64,000 nt of DNA, taken from NCBI RefSeq assembly GCF_029931775.1, contig NC_079321.1, positions 69,823,524 to 69,887,523 on the forward strand, given 5' to 3'. The notes below the pieces were generated by a model. That model searched no databases and was not told where the DNA came from. It saw nothing but the letters and a program-made list of their open reading frames with translations. Source of the DNA: Euleptes europaea. Its lineage: Eukaryota > Chordata > Lepidosauria > Squamata > Sphaerodactylidae. The position numbers and the translations under genes were made by a program. This document shows positions 12,201-20,645 of the stretch, in pieces; position 1 is the first letter of the stretch; every line of letters begins with the position of its first letter.

Positions 12201-15200
12201 TGGAAGAGCTGCACGGGGTTTTGTCAAAAGTCAATTTTAAAGATTATTTTCAGGCCGGAAAGCCTCTCAGGAGGTGGCGCCAGCCGTCAACTAACTACAC
12301 CTTGCTGGATCAGGAGAATGCTGTAGCCATAGTTTATCTTGATTTCAGTAAGGCTTTTGATAAGGTTCCCCATAATATTCTTGTTGACAAATTGGGAAAA
12401 TGTGATTTAGATCCTGTTACTGTTAAGTGGATCTTTAATTGGTTGACAGAGAGTTAATGGTTCCTCAACCACTTGGAGTGAAGTGACTAGTAGAGTGCCT
12501 CAGGGATCTGTCCTGGGCCCTGTGTTGTTCAACACCTTTATAAAGAATTTGAAGGAACAGAGGGGATGCTTATTAAATTTGCAGATGATGATAAATTGGG
12601 AGGGGTAGCAAATACAGTAGAAGACAGAGCCAGGATACAGGATGATCTTGACAGGGTGGAGAATTGGGCTAAAACCAATAAAATGCATTTCAACAGAGAT
12701 AAATGTAAAGTTCTGCATTTAGGTAGAAAAAATCAAAGGCATAATTATAGGATGGGGGAGACTTGTCTTAGCAGTAGTGTGCGCGAAAAGGATCTCGGGG
12801 TCTTAGTAGACCAAACACTGAATGTGAGTCAGCAGTGTGATGTGGTAGCTAAAAAGCCTAATGCGATCTTGGGCTGCATCAACAGAAGTATAATGTCCAG
12901 ATCATGCGAAATGATGGTATCGCTTTACTCTGCTCTGGTTAGACCTCACCTACAGTACTGTGTTCAGTTTTGGGCACCACAATTTAAGAAGGATGTAGAC
13001 AAGCTGGAATGTGTCCAGAGGAGGGCTACCAAGATGGTGAGGGGTCTGGAGACCAAGTCCTATGAGGAAAAGTTGAAGGAGCTGATAAGGATTTGCTCAG
13101 GATTGCTCTCAAAATCTAGACACCTGCATAAAACGCATTTTCTAACATACATACAATTTTTGAAAGTATATATAATCATTTCTTGTGGATGTTTTAATGC
13201 TGATTTGTTTCTACTACACCCCAACACAGGATTTAAAAGTATTAAACTGGACTTTAGTTCAGACAGTAACCAAAGATTAATAACTCTTGGAACTAAAAAA
13301 ATGGCATGAAATATTTGCCAAAGAAAAGATACTTCTAGGATATACACGTTGAATACTTCTTTCAAGCTTTTTCTATTTTGGGTGAGTAGACAGCCAGACA
13401 GAAAGACAACCCATCTTTTATCCCACTTTTCCTCCACTAAGGAATTCAAGGCAGCTGATACAGGATTCTCAAGACAACTCCCATCCAAGCTCTGATCACA
13501 CCCAAGCCCACTTAGCTTTAGCAAGGGTGGAGCATCACATACCCTCAGACTAGAATGATTTATCCAGTGCTATACTCCCAAGTAGCAGCCCTGATAGCTC
13601 AGACTAGCCTGATCTCCAAAAAGTTCGGAAGCTAAGCAGGGCCAGTATTTAGATCGGAGACCACCAAGGAAAACTAGAGCTGCTGGCAAGGCAAGGGCTA
13701 ACCTAACCTCTGCTCATCTCTGGCCTTGAACACCCCCTAAGGTGGCACTTTGTAGGGTCAGTTGCAACTCAACAGCACACACATATTCACAACAACCCCA
13801 TGCGGCAGGTCAAAGAACAGTCCTCATGAGAGATTTCTTGGCTGATGTTAACCCACGTTTTCACAGCTCGTGCCCAAAGACTTCAGCCACCACACCACGC
13901 TACACACTGACGTTTGCTTAGCTCACCAAGCAAATAACATGCTTTTGGCTTCACAACCAGCCCCAGCCCGCGATGCAATGTAATCTGCTATTGATTCCCA
14001 TTTTAGGGGTGGGAAACTGAGGCAAGGGCGGGTCTGAAAAGCTCCTCTCCTGTGACAGTACCCCAGAGATCTCCCGGTAATAATTGGCTTCCAGACTGCC
14101 AGGGAAGGAATTTCTGCCTAGCTACAAGCCTGCTCTGTGCACTGGGTAACTGGGCTAAGAGTCGTGGACTGTCAGAGTGAACGATAAACCATGATAGGAG
14201 AAACTGGATGAAACTGCAACTGTCCTGAGTCGCCTTTCCGTCTGTAATACAATCAGATATGGATAACTTGTTGATGTATCATCATAACTTGAATCTGGAT
14301 AAATCTCTCTTCCCCAGTATAATCGGGACTCAGAGATTTCTGCCCATTAGGGCCTCTGAGTCAGCATCTGCAAATAAACTGTTTTCCTTTTATCCCTTAG
14401 AAGCTCCTTGATCAATTGATCTTGAGCAGCATATATGTAGTGTTGGAGGGATATAAGGATTGAAACAAATCTTGCCACTGACAATGTAGCCTTGGGGTCC
14501 CTATCGCTTAGTAAAAAAGGCATTATGTCAGTCCCAGAGGAATTGGATTTGTATGTTAAAAGGGAGGAAATATAGTGCGCTCGAAGTTCCTCGTAAAAGC
14601 GGCTTTCCAAAAGGGCATGGGCTAATGGTAGCCGAGTTCCTGGCCAAGGTCCTAAAGGAGGGAGAAAGAAGGAGGGGAACCCTCATTTAATTGTTTATTA
14701 TAAAATTTACTGATGAACTGTGTATTCATTCTTTTTTTAGATCCATCTCTACCTTCTTTACCTGTTTGTTTTGTTACTGTGAATGCTAATAAAGGTTCTG
14801 TATTCTGAATAGGCATGGGCTAATGAGTCAATAGAGCCAGAAGAGCAAGGGCAGATCTTGTCTGAGTAGGGTATATTCAGAATTCTGCCCTGCATTACCA
14901 TAGAAGGGTTAGCATTCAATCTAGCCAAGCAAAAAGCTCTACAGAGACGAGGAGTTGTCAGATAATATGTATAGGCAGGCAGACAACGTGGAGGGGGTAT
15001 TCCGAAGAATGGATGAACAGACGCGACGAGCACGAAAAGCAGTGCTGTTATAATTGAGCTCTTTAATGCGCTTTTTAAGTTTGGTAAAAGCTTCAGTTTT
15101 CCCAAGATCTAATAACATATCCTGTGAGAAGCCCAACAACGACAGTTTCTCATCTAAGATTTTTTGCCATGAGGATAAACTGTTTTCTTGATAATGAGAC

Positions 15201-17440
15201 AGCAAGGTAGACTTCCCCTGACTATGGAAGATTCACTGATTTAGCAATTTGTAATAATCGCTTTTCCTTTCTGTAAACGTATTGAAATGTATTAGGACAG
15301 CAAGGGAATAGCTTGTTGCTGGGCAGGATATCTCTGTGTGTCTATGTCTGTAGTAATTGGGGCAAGAGTCACGGAGGGTTACAGTAAACCAGGGGTGGGG
15401 AACGTCAGGCCCGGGGGCCGTATAAGGCCCGCGAAATCATTTGGTCTGGCCCTTCATGGGTTCTGGCAGATCTCTAGCTCAGAAGGATGCTGCCCTGCCT
15501 GAATCTCTTGGGCCCAGCTGGGGACAGAAGAGCTCAAAAGCAAGTCGCTCTATGTGGCAGACACTCAGTCATGCCTCTTGGCTAAATGTTTGGCCAAATA
15601 CAGCAGGCTAATTTTTAAGTTGATAATTTTGTATGGCCCGCGAATGATGTTATAAATATCCAAATGGACCTTGGCAGAAAAAAGGTTCCCCACCCCTGCA
15701 GTAAACCATAACAAGAACTGGGTGAAACAGTTACTTTACTGCCGCCTCTATGTCTGTAGTGCTTGTCAGCTTTACCCTGAATGTTGATGAGTTGTCATAT
15801 CTTGAAGTTGGATAAATATCTCTCCCTCAGTACAATCGGGACTCAGAGGCCATTTATCCATGGAAGGTTTTGCATTGGATTTGCCACCCTATAGATGCAC
15901 ATTTCCCCCATCTGAATTCTCAAAACTCTGCACGGCGGCTTATTGTTGAGCTTTGAGAATATGAATGGGGGGAAAGTGCATCTAAAGCACTGGTTCCCAA
16001 CCGGGGGTCCATGGACCCCCAGGGGTCCGCGAGAACTAAATTAAGGTCCGCGAAACAAAGTTATAAACCCATAATAAATAAATATTTTCAATTAAAAGTC
16101 CTCTATTATAAAATATATCTATTCAAATATCATTCTAAGTTTAATGTTTAACTAACAGTTATGATTGAAGTTTATTTTCAAATTCTCTGAATTTTTATTT
16201 TGAACCTTGGGGTCCCTGCACCGAGCCAAAAAGTCCTAGTGGTCCCTGGTCAAAAAAAGGTTGGGAACCACTGCTCTAGATGCACATTCTCAAAACTCTG
16301 CACGGCGGCTTATTGTTGAGTTTTGAGAATATGGATGGGGGGAAAGTGCATCTAAAGCACTGGTTCCCAACCGGGGGTCCGCGAGAACTAAATTAAGGTC
16401 CGAGAAACAAAGTTATAAACCCATAATAAATAAATGTTTTCAATTAAAAGTTTTGTTATAATATATATTCAAATATCATTCTAAGTTTAATGTTTAATTA
16501 ACAGTTACGATAAGTTTATTTTCAAATTCTCTGAATTTTTATTTTGAACCTTGGGGCCCCTGCCCCGAGCCAAAAAATCCTAGTGGTCCCTGGTCAAAAA
16601 AAGGTTGGGAACCACTGCTCTAGATGCACATTCTCAAAACTCTGCACGGCGGCTTATTGTTGAGTTTTGAGAATATGGATGGGGGGAAAGTGCATCTTGA
16701 GAATATGGATGGGGGGAAAGTGCATCTTGAGAATATGGATGGGGGGAAAGTGCATCTAAACTTCAGATGCACTTTCTCCCCATCCATATTCTCAAAACTG
16801 TTTTGAGAATATGGATTGGGGGGGGGGAAGTGCATCTAAAGAGCGGCAAATCCAAGGCAAAACCTTCCATGAATAAATGGCCAGAGATTTCTGCCCGTTA
16901 GGGCCTCTGGGTCGCAGCTGCCAGAATAAACTGTTTTCTTGAAATAACGATTCGGGTCTCTCTCTCTCCCCCCCCCCAGGACCCCCGTTTACCACAACAA
17001 TAACGATCTTGGGTCTCTCTCCCCCCCCCCGACCCCCTGTTTTACTGCAACACTCCCATTCCCCCCACCGCACCCCAAGCCCCCTCTCCCTCACGCCCAG
17101 CCCTGGGTGGGTAGGTGGGTGGGGGGCGGCTGCCTCTCCCCACCTCGAGCTTGTGGTTGATCTGGGAGACGGTCTGGGCCTTGTGGCACAGCTGGGCGAA
17201 GCAGGAGCTCAGGCTGGTCATCTTCTGCCTCCCCTCGTAGGTGATGTCCGCCTGGTCGGGGTCGATCTCGCCCAGCAGCAGGTCGACGTCCACGAAGGCC
17301 TTGTCGAACTCCTTCTCCAGCACCTCCAGCCACCGGAACATCGACAGGCCGCCGCCGCCGGGCGACGCCGCCGGCCCCGCCGCCCCTCCGCAGGCCCCGG
17401 GGCCCGGCCCCCCGCAGGGCCCGACCCCTGCCCCAGACAT
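131..17440 (-). CDS. GOPC: GOPC gene, first five coding exons (3' part beyond left edge)
   Basis: Golgi-associated PDZ and coiled-coil protein (also PIST/CAL), a trans-Golgi trafficking adaptor that in mammals binds partners such as CFTR and the Rho GTPase TC10. The coding join is complement(131..296, 829..1004, 2872..2895, 4748..4912, 17144..17440). Every junction is GT-AG and the reading frame is continuous for 276 residues that I recognise as closely matching the mammalian protein. The visible part covers the Gly/Pro/Ala-rich N-terminus and both coiled-coil segments. The single PDZ domain and acidic C-terminus must lie on exons left of position 1. Intron 1 is about 12.2 kb and repeat-rich. 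The gene is head-to-head with NEPN, but about 7.7 kb separates their starts. I see no stop or frameshift in the visible exons. Confidence 0.95.
297..828. other. GOPC intron 4, nothing recognised
   Basis: Single-copy-looking AT-rich intron DNA between coding exons 4 and 5. I see no repeat family or conserved element. Positions 1-130 are the start of intron 5. Confidence 0.6.
829..1004 (-). CDS. GOPC: GOPC coding exon 4 (residues 163-221, last codon split)
   Basis: 176 nt from acceptor TTTGATAG|GAA to donor GGAAG|GTCTGT. It encodes the second coiled coil: [20 protein letters not shown], then [20 protein letters not shown] and a [12 protein letters not shown] ending. The codon for Arg221 is split 2+1 with the next exon. 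The residues are nearly identical to mammalian GOPC, so this is under strong constraint. Confidence 0.96.
1005..2871. other. GOPC intron 3, mostly unclassified
   Basis: Intron between the microexon and exon 4. Short degraded fragments of the squamate repeat with the phrase CCTGGGAGTAAG are seen near 2355-2400. The 112-codon minus-strand frame here passes through that fragment and is not a gene. Nothing else is recognised. Confidence 0.5.
2872..2895 (-). CDS. GOPC: GOPC microexon 3, 24 nt (residues 155-162)
   Basis: A 24-nt phase-0 microexon read as AG|TCTGTCCC...GATATG|GTAAGT, encoding SVPSVEDM. Mammalian GOPC has an alternatively used 8-residue insert at exactly this place (SGPSVEEL as I recall it), which separates the longer from the shorter isoform. 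Skipping it keeps the frame (KAKL joined to ERELEANKK). The donor is strong (GTAAGT). The exon is far too short to show in any ORF scan and was found by homology to the insert. Confidence 0.9.
2896..4480. other. GOPC intron 2, mostly unclassified
   Basis: AT-rich intron. A small piece containing CCTGGGAGTAAGCCC near 3055-3075 is a fragment of a dispersed repeat. No gene or structured element is seen. Confidence 0.5.
4492..4695 (+). mobile_element. hAT-type MITE (TAGGGTTGCCA ends), complete, 204 bp
   Basis: Starts TAGGGTTGCCA and ends TGGCAACCCTA (inverted ends), flanked by an exact 8-bp duplication GTAAGAAC at 4484-4491 and 4696-4703. Length, ends beginning YAGGG and 8-bp duplication are typical of non-autonomous hAT elements. 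At least five relatives lie in this window (31628, 33041, 33622, 35808, 42333). Confidence 0.85.
4748..4912 (-). CDS. GOPC: GOPC coding exon 2 (residues 100-154)
   Basis: 165 nt, phase 0 at both ends, with acceptor TCTTCCAG|GCC and donor CTG|GTGAGT. It encodes coiled coil from [12 protein letters not shown] through [11 protein letters not shown] to IKAKL, with heptad leucines. Its end (KAKL) is where mammalian isoforms either continue into an 8-residue insert or skip it. A hAT-type MITE (4492-4695) sits only about 50 bp downstream of the donor in the intron. Confidence 0.96.
4991..5215 (-). mobile_element. tRNA-derived SINE, minus strand
   Basis: On the minus strand the head reads AGCCAGCGTGGTGTAGTGGT with a downstream GGTTT...CC B-box-like part, then the body CTTGGACTAGTCACAGTTC and CACCTACCTCACATGG. 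This is the abundant squamate SINE with a tRNA-like promoter. Related copies are at 48246-48467 and 56738-56970. Confidence 0.75.
5220..7030. other. GOPC intron 1 segment, nothing recognised
   Basis: AT-rich intron sequence. Short open frames at 5394-5588 and 6320-6685 have no recognisable features. No repeat family assigned. Confidence 0.5.
7040..7435 (-). other. 131-codon open frame in a CpG-rich patch, unidentified
   Basis: On the minus strand an ATG in context AAAAAGATGGCGG opens a 131-codon frame rich in Lys/Gly/Ser/Ala (MADRQDD..., [13 protein letters not shown]). The DNA is clearly richer in CpG than the surrounding intron. Upstream on the same strand is a GC-richer leader (to about 7800) containing a GAATAA/TATTC-type microsatellite. 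It could be the 5' UTR and start of an ORF1 from a truncated L1-type retrotransposon, or a cryptic promoter/first exon. I do not recognise the protein. Confidence 0.3.
7530..7585. repeat. GAATAA-type microsatellite
   Basis: Imperfect repeats of GAATAA/GAATAG. Confidence 0.7.
7800..8870. other. GOPC intron 1 segment, nothing recognised
   Basis: AT-rich sequence without recognisable repeats or coding signal. Confidence 0.4.
8876..8948 (+). mobile_element. LINE (L2-like) 3' end fragment
   Basis: GTGAGCCACCCTGAGCCTGA...GGAAATAAATTTAATAAATAA is the common 3' end of L2-like LINEs in reptiles. Similar short tails occur near 36300-36360, 53590-53630, 57575-57640 and 58945-59010. Confidence 0.5.
9258..9561 (+). 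mobile_element. Sauria-type tRNA SINE, near full length
   Basis: The tRNA-like head GAGCCCCGTGGCGCAGAGTGG with B-box-like GAGTTCGATCCC is followed by the body CAGGTAGCCGGCTCAAGGTT and CCATCCTTCTGAGGTCGGTA, and a 3' part ending GGGGACTACCTTTACCTTT. A second copy at 57169-57472 is about 95% alike by eye and shares the whole structure. The open frame across it is not a gene. Confidence 0.9.
9568..9785 (+). mobile_element. 5S-rRNA-derived SINE
   Basis: The first ~100 bp are a diverged 5S rRNA: TGATCTTGTCAGATCTCAGA, AGCTAAGCAGGGTCAGCCCT, GGTTAGTATTTGGATGGGAG. The body GGCAATGGCAAACCACCTCT and tail CATAAGTCAGCTGTGACCTG follow; the tail resembles a BovB LINE 3' end. It is inserted just after a Sauria SINE. 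A short inverted tail fragment lies at about 9829-9857. Confidence 0.85.
10070..10288 (+). mobile_element. tRNA-derived SINE (GTGGCTCAGTGGTAGAGC head)
   Basis: A-box GTGGCTCAGTGGTAGAGCAT and B-box GGGGTTCAATCCCTGG, then the body CAAGTAGGTGATGTGAGCAA and AATACTGACTTTGATGGACT, ending GTATAAGGCAGCTTCATGTG. Copies at 30043-30246 and, 3' part only, 41968-42090. Confidence 0.85.
10300..11860. other. GOPC intron 1 segment, nothing recognised
   Basis: AT-rich DNA. A G-rich run lies at 11083-11107. No coding signal or assigned repeat. Confidence 0.4.
11866..12235 (-). repeat. GC-rich dispersed repeat, class unknown
   Basis: A GC-rich block with shared phrases in other places: GAGCTAACATTAGCTC...AAAGCCCTTTC here matches, in reverse, AAAGGGCTCAGGGAGCTAAC at 28626-28645. 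Related blocks lie at 28400-28870, 46280-46720 and 51060-51420. Short inverted segments and flanking GTGCAATCC/GGATTGCA phrases suggest a non-autonomous DNA element. Confidence 0.4.
12285..13100 (+). mobile_element. CR1 LINE, reverse-transcriptase fragment
   Basis: Translates to typical CR1 RT blocks: [71 protein letters not shown], and [18 protein letters not shown] with [12 protein letters not shown]. It is 5'-truncated and disrupted: a frame change lies between the SKAFDK part (to about 12457) and the FADD part (from about 12566), and the region carrying VPQGSVLGP is out of frame near 12490. Old, inactive copy in GOPC intron 1. Confidence 0.9.
13586..13790 (+). mobile_element. 5S-rRNA-derived SINE, diverged
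   Basis: Contains AGACTAGCCTGATCTCC, GGAAGCTAAGCAGGGCCAG and GATCGGAGACCACCAAGGAA, then the body ending CAGTTGCAACTCAACAGCAC. More diverged than the copies at 9568 and 54583. The preceding 13390-13560 is another degraded SINE-like stretch. Confidence 0.7.
14100..15389 (-). mobile_element. Unclassified LINE-type retroelement fragment with repeated flanks
   Basis: On the minus strand, 14347-15205 encodes pieces resembling the C-terminus of a non-LTR retrotransposon ORF2, including a Cys-rich [18 protein letters not shown]-type motif. It resembles the remnant at 24073-24705. A non-coding unit (phrases TTAGGGCCTCTGAGTC and AATCGGGACTCAGAG) is found on both sides: at 14110-14380, and again at 15355-15389, 15699-15857 and 16880-16990. 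The same unit plus an internally deleted body lies at 39960-40488. The nature of the flanking unit (UTR, terminal repeat or separate element) is unclear. Confidence 0.5.
15390..15698 (+). mobile_element. hAT MITE, CAGGGGTGGGGAAC family, complete
   Basis: Inverted ends CAGGGGTGGGGAAC and GTTCCCCACCCCTG, flanked by a perfect 8-bp duplication CAGTAAAC at 15382-15389 and 15699-15706. It splits the unclassified flanking unit. The second family member is at 43933-44291. Confidence 0.92.
15988..16273 (+). mobile_element. hAT MITE, CACTGGTTCCC family
   Basis: Inverted ends CACTGGTTCCCAACC and GGTTGGGAACCACTG. Flanks are ATCTAAAG on the left and CTCTAGAT on the right, so this copy lacks an exact duplication, as expected if it was itself copied by tandem duplication. 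Confidence 0.9.
16358..16617 (+). mobile_element. hAT MITE, CACTGGTTCCC family, shorter copy
   Basis: Same ends as the neighbouring copy, with the same non-matching flanks (ATCTAAAG / CTCTAGAT). A short segment including CATGGACCCCCAGGGG near its left end is missing. Confidence 0.9.
17144..17440 (-). CDS. GOPC: GOPC coding exon 1 (residues 1-99)
   Basis: The exon runs from the ATG complementary to 17438-17440 to a GAG|GTGGGG donor, 297 nt in phase 0. The start was chosen because the following residues (MSGAGVG, then a Gly/Pro/Ala-rich stretch) resemble the mammalian N-terminus. The frame also stays open upstream in the CpG-rich leader, so an upstream start cannot be excluded from the sequence alone. 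From about residue 33 ([17 protein letters not shown]) to residue 99 the protein is strongly conserved and begins the first coiled coil. The exon lies inside a CpG island, and many long overlapping open frames on both strands here are composition artefacts. Confidence 0.95.
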
Positions 17441-17870
17441 GGCGGCCGCTCTGAGGGGGACGCGAGAGGCCGCGGGGGGGGAGGGGCAACAGCGGCCGGA
17501 AGAGAGGCCCTCCGTCGTCTTCCCTTCCGCCTCCCCCGGCGCATGCGCAACAGGCTTTCGGAGACGGTTCGTTCTCTTTGGGCGGGAGGGGGAGGGGAGA
17601 GAGAGAGAGAGAACCCTGACGCGAAGATCGGCGGTCGGCTCGCTCGGCCTGCCACCCCTGAAGGCTGGGCCCGCCGGGTCGGCTGCGCGGATCTCCCGAA
17701 TCGTCGATTGGAAGCCGCCGCTCCTTCCCGCGCTTGCCAAGGGCCGGGCAGAGGGGGCGCTGTTGCGCAGCGCTTTCCGAGGCAGCCTCCCTTTCGAGCG
17801 TTGAGCCGAAGGAGCTGCGCGCGTGCGCGGTTTGAGCTCCACTTCTCATTGGAGTCTTTTAGGGCGGAAG
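17441..17870 (-). promoter_or_regulatory. GOPC: GOPC CpG-island promoter region
   Basis: The GC-rich, CpG-dense block extends from about 17030 to 17870, over exon 1 and about 430 bp upstream of it. It has no TATA box next to the start, contains a GC-box-like run near 17579-17600 (GGGCGGGAGGGGGAGGGG) and an exact NRF1-type palindrome. This is the usual layout of a broadly expressed promoter. Its upstream edge is a foldback-element half and a BovB LINE beginning near 17862, so the intact promoter is short. Confidence 0.75.
17539..17548. promoter_or_regulatory. NRF1-type site in GOPC promoter
   Basis: Exact palindrome GCGCATGCGC, the NRF1 core, about 100 bp upstream of the GOPC ATG. NRF1 sites are common in housekeeping CpG promoters. 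Binding is inferred. Confidence 0.6.
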
Positions 17871-17935
17871 CGCGCATCGGTCGCTGGAGCCTCCTTTCTG
17901 CCCTGTTCCAGCCAGGATCCAGCCAGGATCAAAAG
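17862..17935 (+). repeat. Half of foldback element 2, at upstream edge of GOPC promoter
   Basis: GAGCCTCCTTTCTGCCCTGT then TCCAGCCAGGATCCAGCCAG matches the left arm of the complete foldback at 40849-40992, including the same 11-bp internal repeat CAGCCAGGATC. It joins BovB sequence directly, as the other copy does. Confidence 0.7.
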
Positions 17936-18605
17936 TCCTCCAAAATGCCCTGTCTTTGACAGCCCTGCTCAGATCCTGCAAATTGAGGGCTGCTGTGGCT
18001 TCCTTTATTGAGTCCATCCATCTCTTGTTGGGTCTTCCTCTTTTCCTGCTGCCCTCAACTTTTCCTAGCATGATTGTCTTTTCCAGTGACTCTTGTCTTC
18101 TCATAATGTGGCCAAAATACGACAGCCTCAGTTTAGTCATTTTAGCTTCTAGGGTCAGTTCAGACTTGATTTGATCTAGAACCCACTGATTTTTTTTTTG
18201 GCCGTCCATGGAATTCGTAACACTCTCCTCCAACACCACATTTCAAAAGAATCTATTTTCTTCCTATCAGCTTTCTTCACTGTCCAGCTTTCACACCCAT
18301 ACAGAGTAATAGGGAACACGATGGCATGAATGAATCTAGTCTTGGAGGCCAGTGACACATCCTTACACTTCAAAATCTTTTCTAGCTCCGTCATGGCTGC
18401 CCTTCCCAGTCTCAATCTCCTTCTGATTTCTTGGCTGCAGTCTCCCTTTTGGCTGATGGTGGAGCCAAGGAATAAAAAGTCTTGAACAATTTCAATTTCC
18501 TCATTGTCAACCTTAAAGTCGTGTAATTCTCCTGTAGTCATTACTTTTGTTTTCTTGATGTTCAGCTGTAGTCCTGCTTTGGCCCTTTCAATTTTAACTT
18601 TCAAT
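17936..18605 (-). mobile_element. BovB (RTE-clade) LINE, 3' part of ORF2
   Basis: The minus strand reads the C-terminal part of the BovB reverse-transcriptase protein: [71 protein letters not shown], and [20 protein letters not shown]. The copy is 5'-truncated, with a frame change near 18190. A second copy is at 40993-41966. Confidence 0.9.
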
Positions 18606-18619
18606 TTTAACTCTCTTAA

Positions 18620-20645
18620 CTTTCTCTTTTAACTTTCTTTTAACTGTGATTACTTTTAATAAAACCCTTAAAATTCATAAAAGCCTTCTCGTAATTGGGT
18701 TGCTCTCCAACTGGCTAGCTCACCTAAGGGGTAGAATTGGTTAAAAGGTCCCCTCGCCAGCCTCTTGCGTAGCTCTATCTAGTCTCCAGCTAATTTCCCC
18801 CAATAAAGGAGACCCCCCTGTGTCTGGCATAACAATGTTGTTTGAAGCAGTTCTATGGAGGTGGGCTTGAAAATGAAGAGTTTTAATCAGCTGAGCCCAA
18901 TGAGGTAAGGTGTGTGTGTGGGGGGGGGGGAGTTGCCACTCCTTACCTGTGCACTCTTTTTCCATAGACGTTTGTGTATTTTATTGGGACATTTTTATAC
19001 CACTTTTTAATACCAAAGGGATCCAAAGCACAGAAATTTCTAAAATAAACTCATAAAATTAAACAACATCATTTAAACAAACAAGACAAACCAAACAGAC
19101 ACATGCCAGGTCCTTGTTCACTGGGCTGGCTGACATACGCCCCAGGCTGTAAGCCATGTGCCAAGAGCCCTTTGGCTCACAAGCAAGGGCTCATGCCTCT
19201 GTCCACACCCCACCAAGTACCTGCAGAAGAAAAAGTCAACCCAGATGAAATGTGGCTGATACTAGCAAGCCACAGGCTCTTCTGAACCTCCTCACGCTGC
19301 CTCCTTTTAACCTGTGAATTGGTGAATGTGTGAATAAATGCATATGGATGCCCCCATCATATGAGAAAAGGCTGAAATGCCCTGATTCCTTTGGAGGGTA
19401 AAGAAACAGCCTGGTTCCTTTGGACAGATTATAGAAAGCAGTAGTTTCCTTTGAGTTTTCTGAGTGACTGTGTGTGTAAAGGGGGGCAGCAATTGTTCTT
19501 GGCAGGACAAACAAGCTTTTTTTCTTGAAGAGGCACAGGTTTGAACAGTAGAAAATAAACATTCCACATGTAATAAAGATTTTTATCACTGACAGGTGCA
19601 CTTCATTCAAATACCAGAATCCAAGGACAAATCCCTGTTTTGCTTATACCTGCTTTCTACTCCAGAACTTGAGAAGTACCGGACTACAGTTTATGGATTA
19701 CAGTGCAAAATGCTGGAAACATCAGAAGAAACAAACTGTTAGTAGAATTACTGTGAATAGAGCTATTGGGCCAAAAGATGAATGCAGTACTAGGAACATA
19801 TTGCCATCCTGATCAAAACTGTGATGGTGACTGGGAGATGGAGAAAGAATCTGGGTGGCAACCAAAAGAGAAGATGTGAGATCATTATCAATCAAGGCAA
19901 AGGCAAAGAGACAAAATGGGCTTCACAGTATAAGGGCCTATCAAAGGGGTGGTGGTGGTTACAAATAGACTTGTGGTGATTAACACTATCAAATTTAACA
20001 TAAGAGGAAAGTTCCTAGAAAATCCAATCAAATCAACTGTAGTTTCAGAGCACCTTTCCAAAGCAGCAGCTTGTGGAGTGCATCATAGTAATCCTAGTCT
20101 GGATGTTATCCGGACACTAATGTCACTGGCTGACAGACTTCTCCAGGCCAAGGTGTAGTTAATACCTCCCTAAATTGATAAAACTGTAGATGAATTATAC
20201 GGTGAACAATTATAGATTTTGAGGAGCAAACAGCTAAACCGATGACATTTTCTTTGAACACATTGGGCAGAAAACAGCCAGACAAGTTGGTAGTACCTTT
20301 ACAGTGCCATCCTAAGCAGACTTAGAAGAGCATGACTCTGCTTAGAGAGGCATTCTTAGAAAACAAAGGTGTGAAGGGATTATTGAAGAAGGACAAGGAG
20401 TTTGCAGAGAAGATAACAGGATTCTGGGCATCCACTGAGAAGTGTTGGAGATCTGCCTACATCTGAGCCAGGGCAAACAAAGTGAGGAAAGATTACCTTT
20501 TGAGCAGTCTGAACAAACGTAAAGGCTTTAATTCTAATTCTTGCTTGTACTTGGGCTGGTTGCTTGTCATTCAGCTTCAGTGCAAATGAAGTATCTTGCA
20601 AAGAAAACTATCAGCATTAGCTTGAGAGCATGGAACAAATAGAAT
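18620..20645. other. Intergenic stretch between GOPC and NEPN, nothing recognised
   Basis: No coding exon recognised. A small palindromic-type fragment (CCATCCTAAGCAGACTTAGA with GACTCTGCTTAG) lies at about 20295-20345 and belongs to a dispersed squamate MITE family also seen at 26110-26165 and 28225-28265. Confidence 0.4.

Larger units (their letters stand above)
15857..16895. repeat. Foldback repeat with two tandem hAT MITE copies, in GOPC intron 1
   Basis: Outer inverted arms are GCCATTTATCCATGGAAGGT near 15850-15875 and its complement near 16855-16880. Inner arms carry GATGCACATTTCCCCCATCT and its complement. Between them lie two hAT MITE copies (15988-16273, 16358-16617) separated by about 85 bp of foldback arm, then a 31-bp motif (GAGAATATGGATGGGGGG...) repeated three times in tandem at about 16668-16757. 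It lies about 250 bp downstream of GOPC exon 1's donor. Confidence 0.75.

Noticed and set aside
16668-16757. CRISPR-like or satellite array (31-bp motif three times)
   Set aside because: Eukaryotic context, no spacers, and the motif is the arm of the surrounding foldback repeat.
17749-17762. CTCF site in the GOPC promoter
   Set aside because: Only the G-rich half of the motif matches; the CCA half is missing.
17009-17959. Very long open frames on both strands (up to 316 codons) across the GOPC CpG island
   Set aside because: Overlapping long frames in all directions come from the high GC content; only the minus-strand frame from 17440 matches a known protein.
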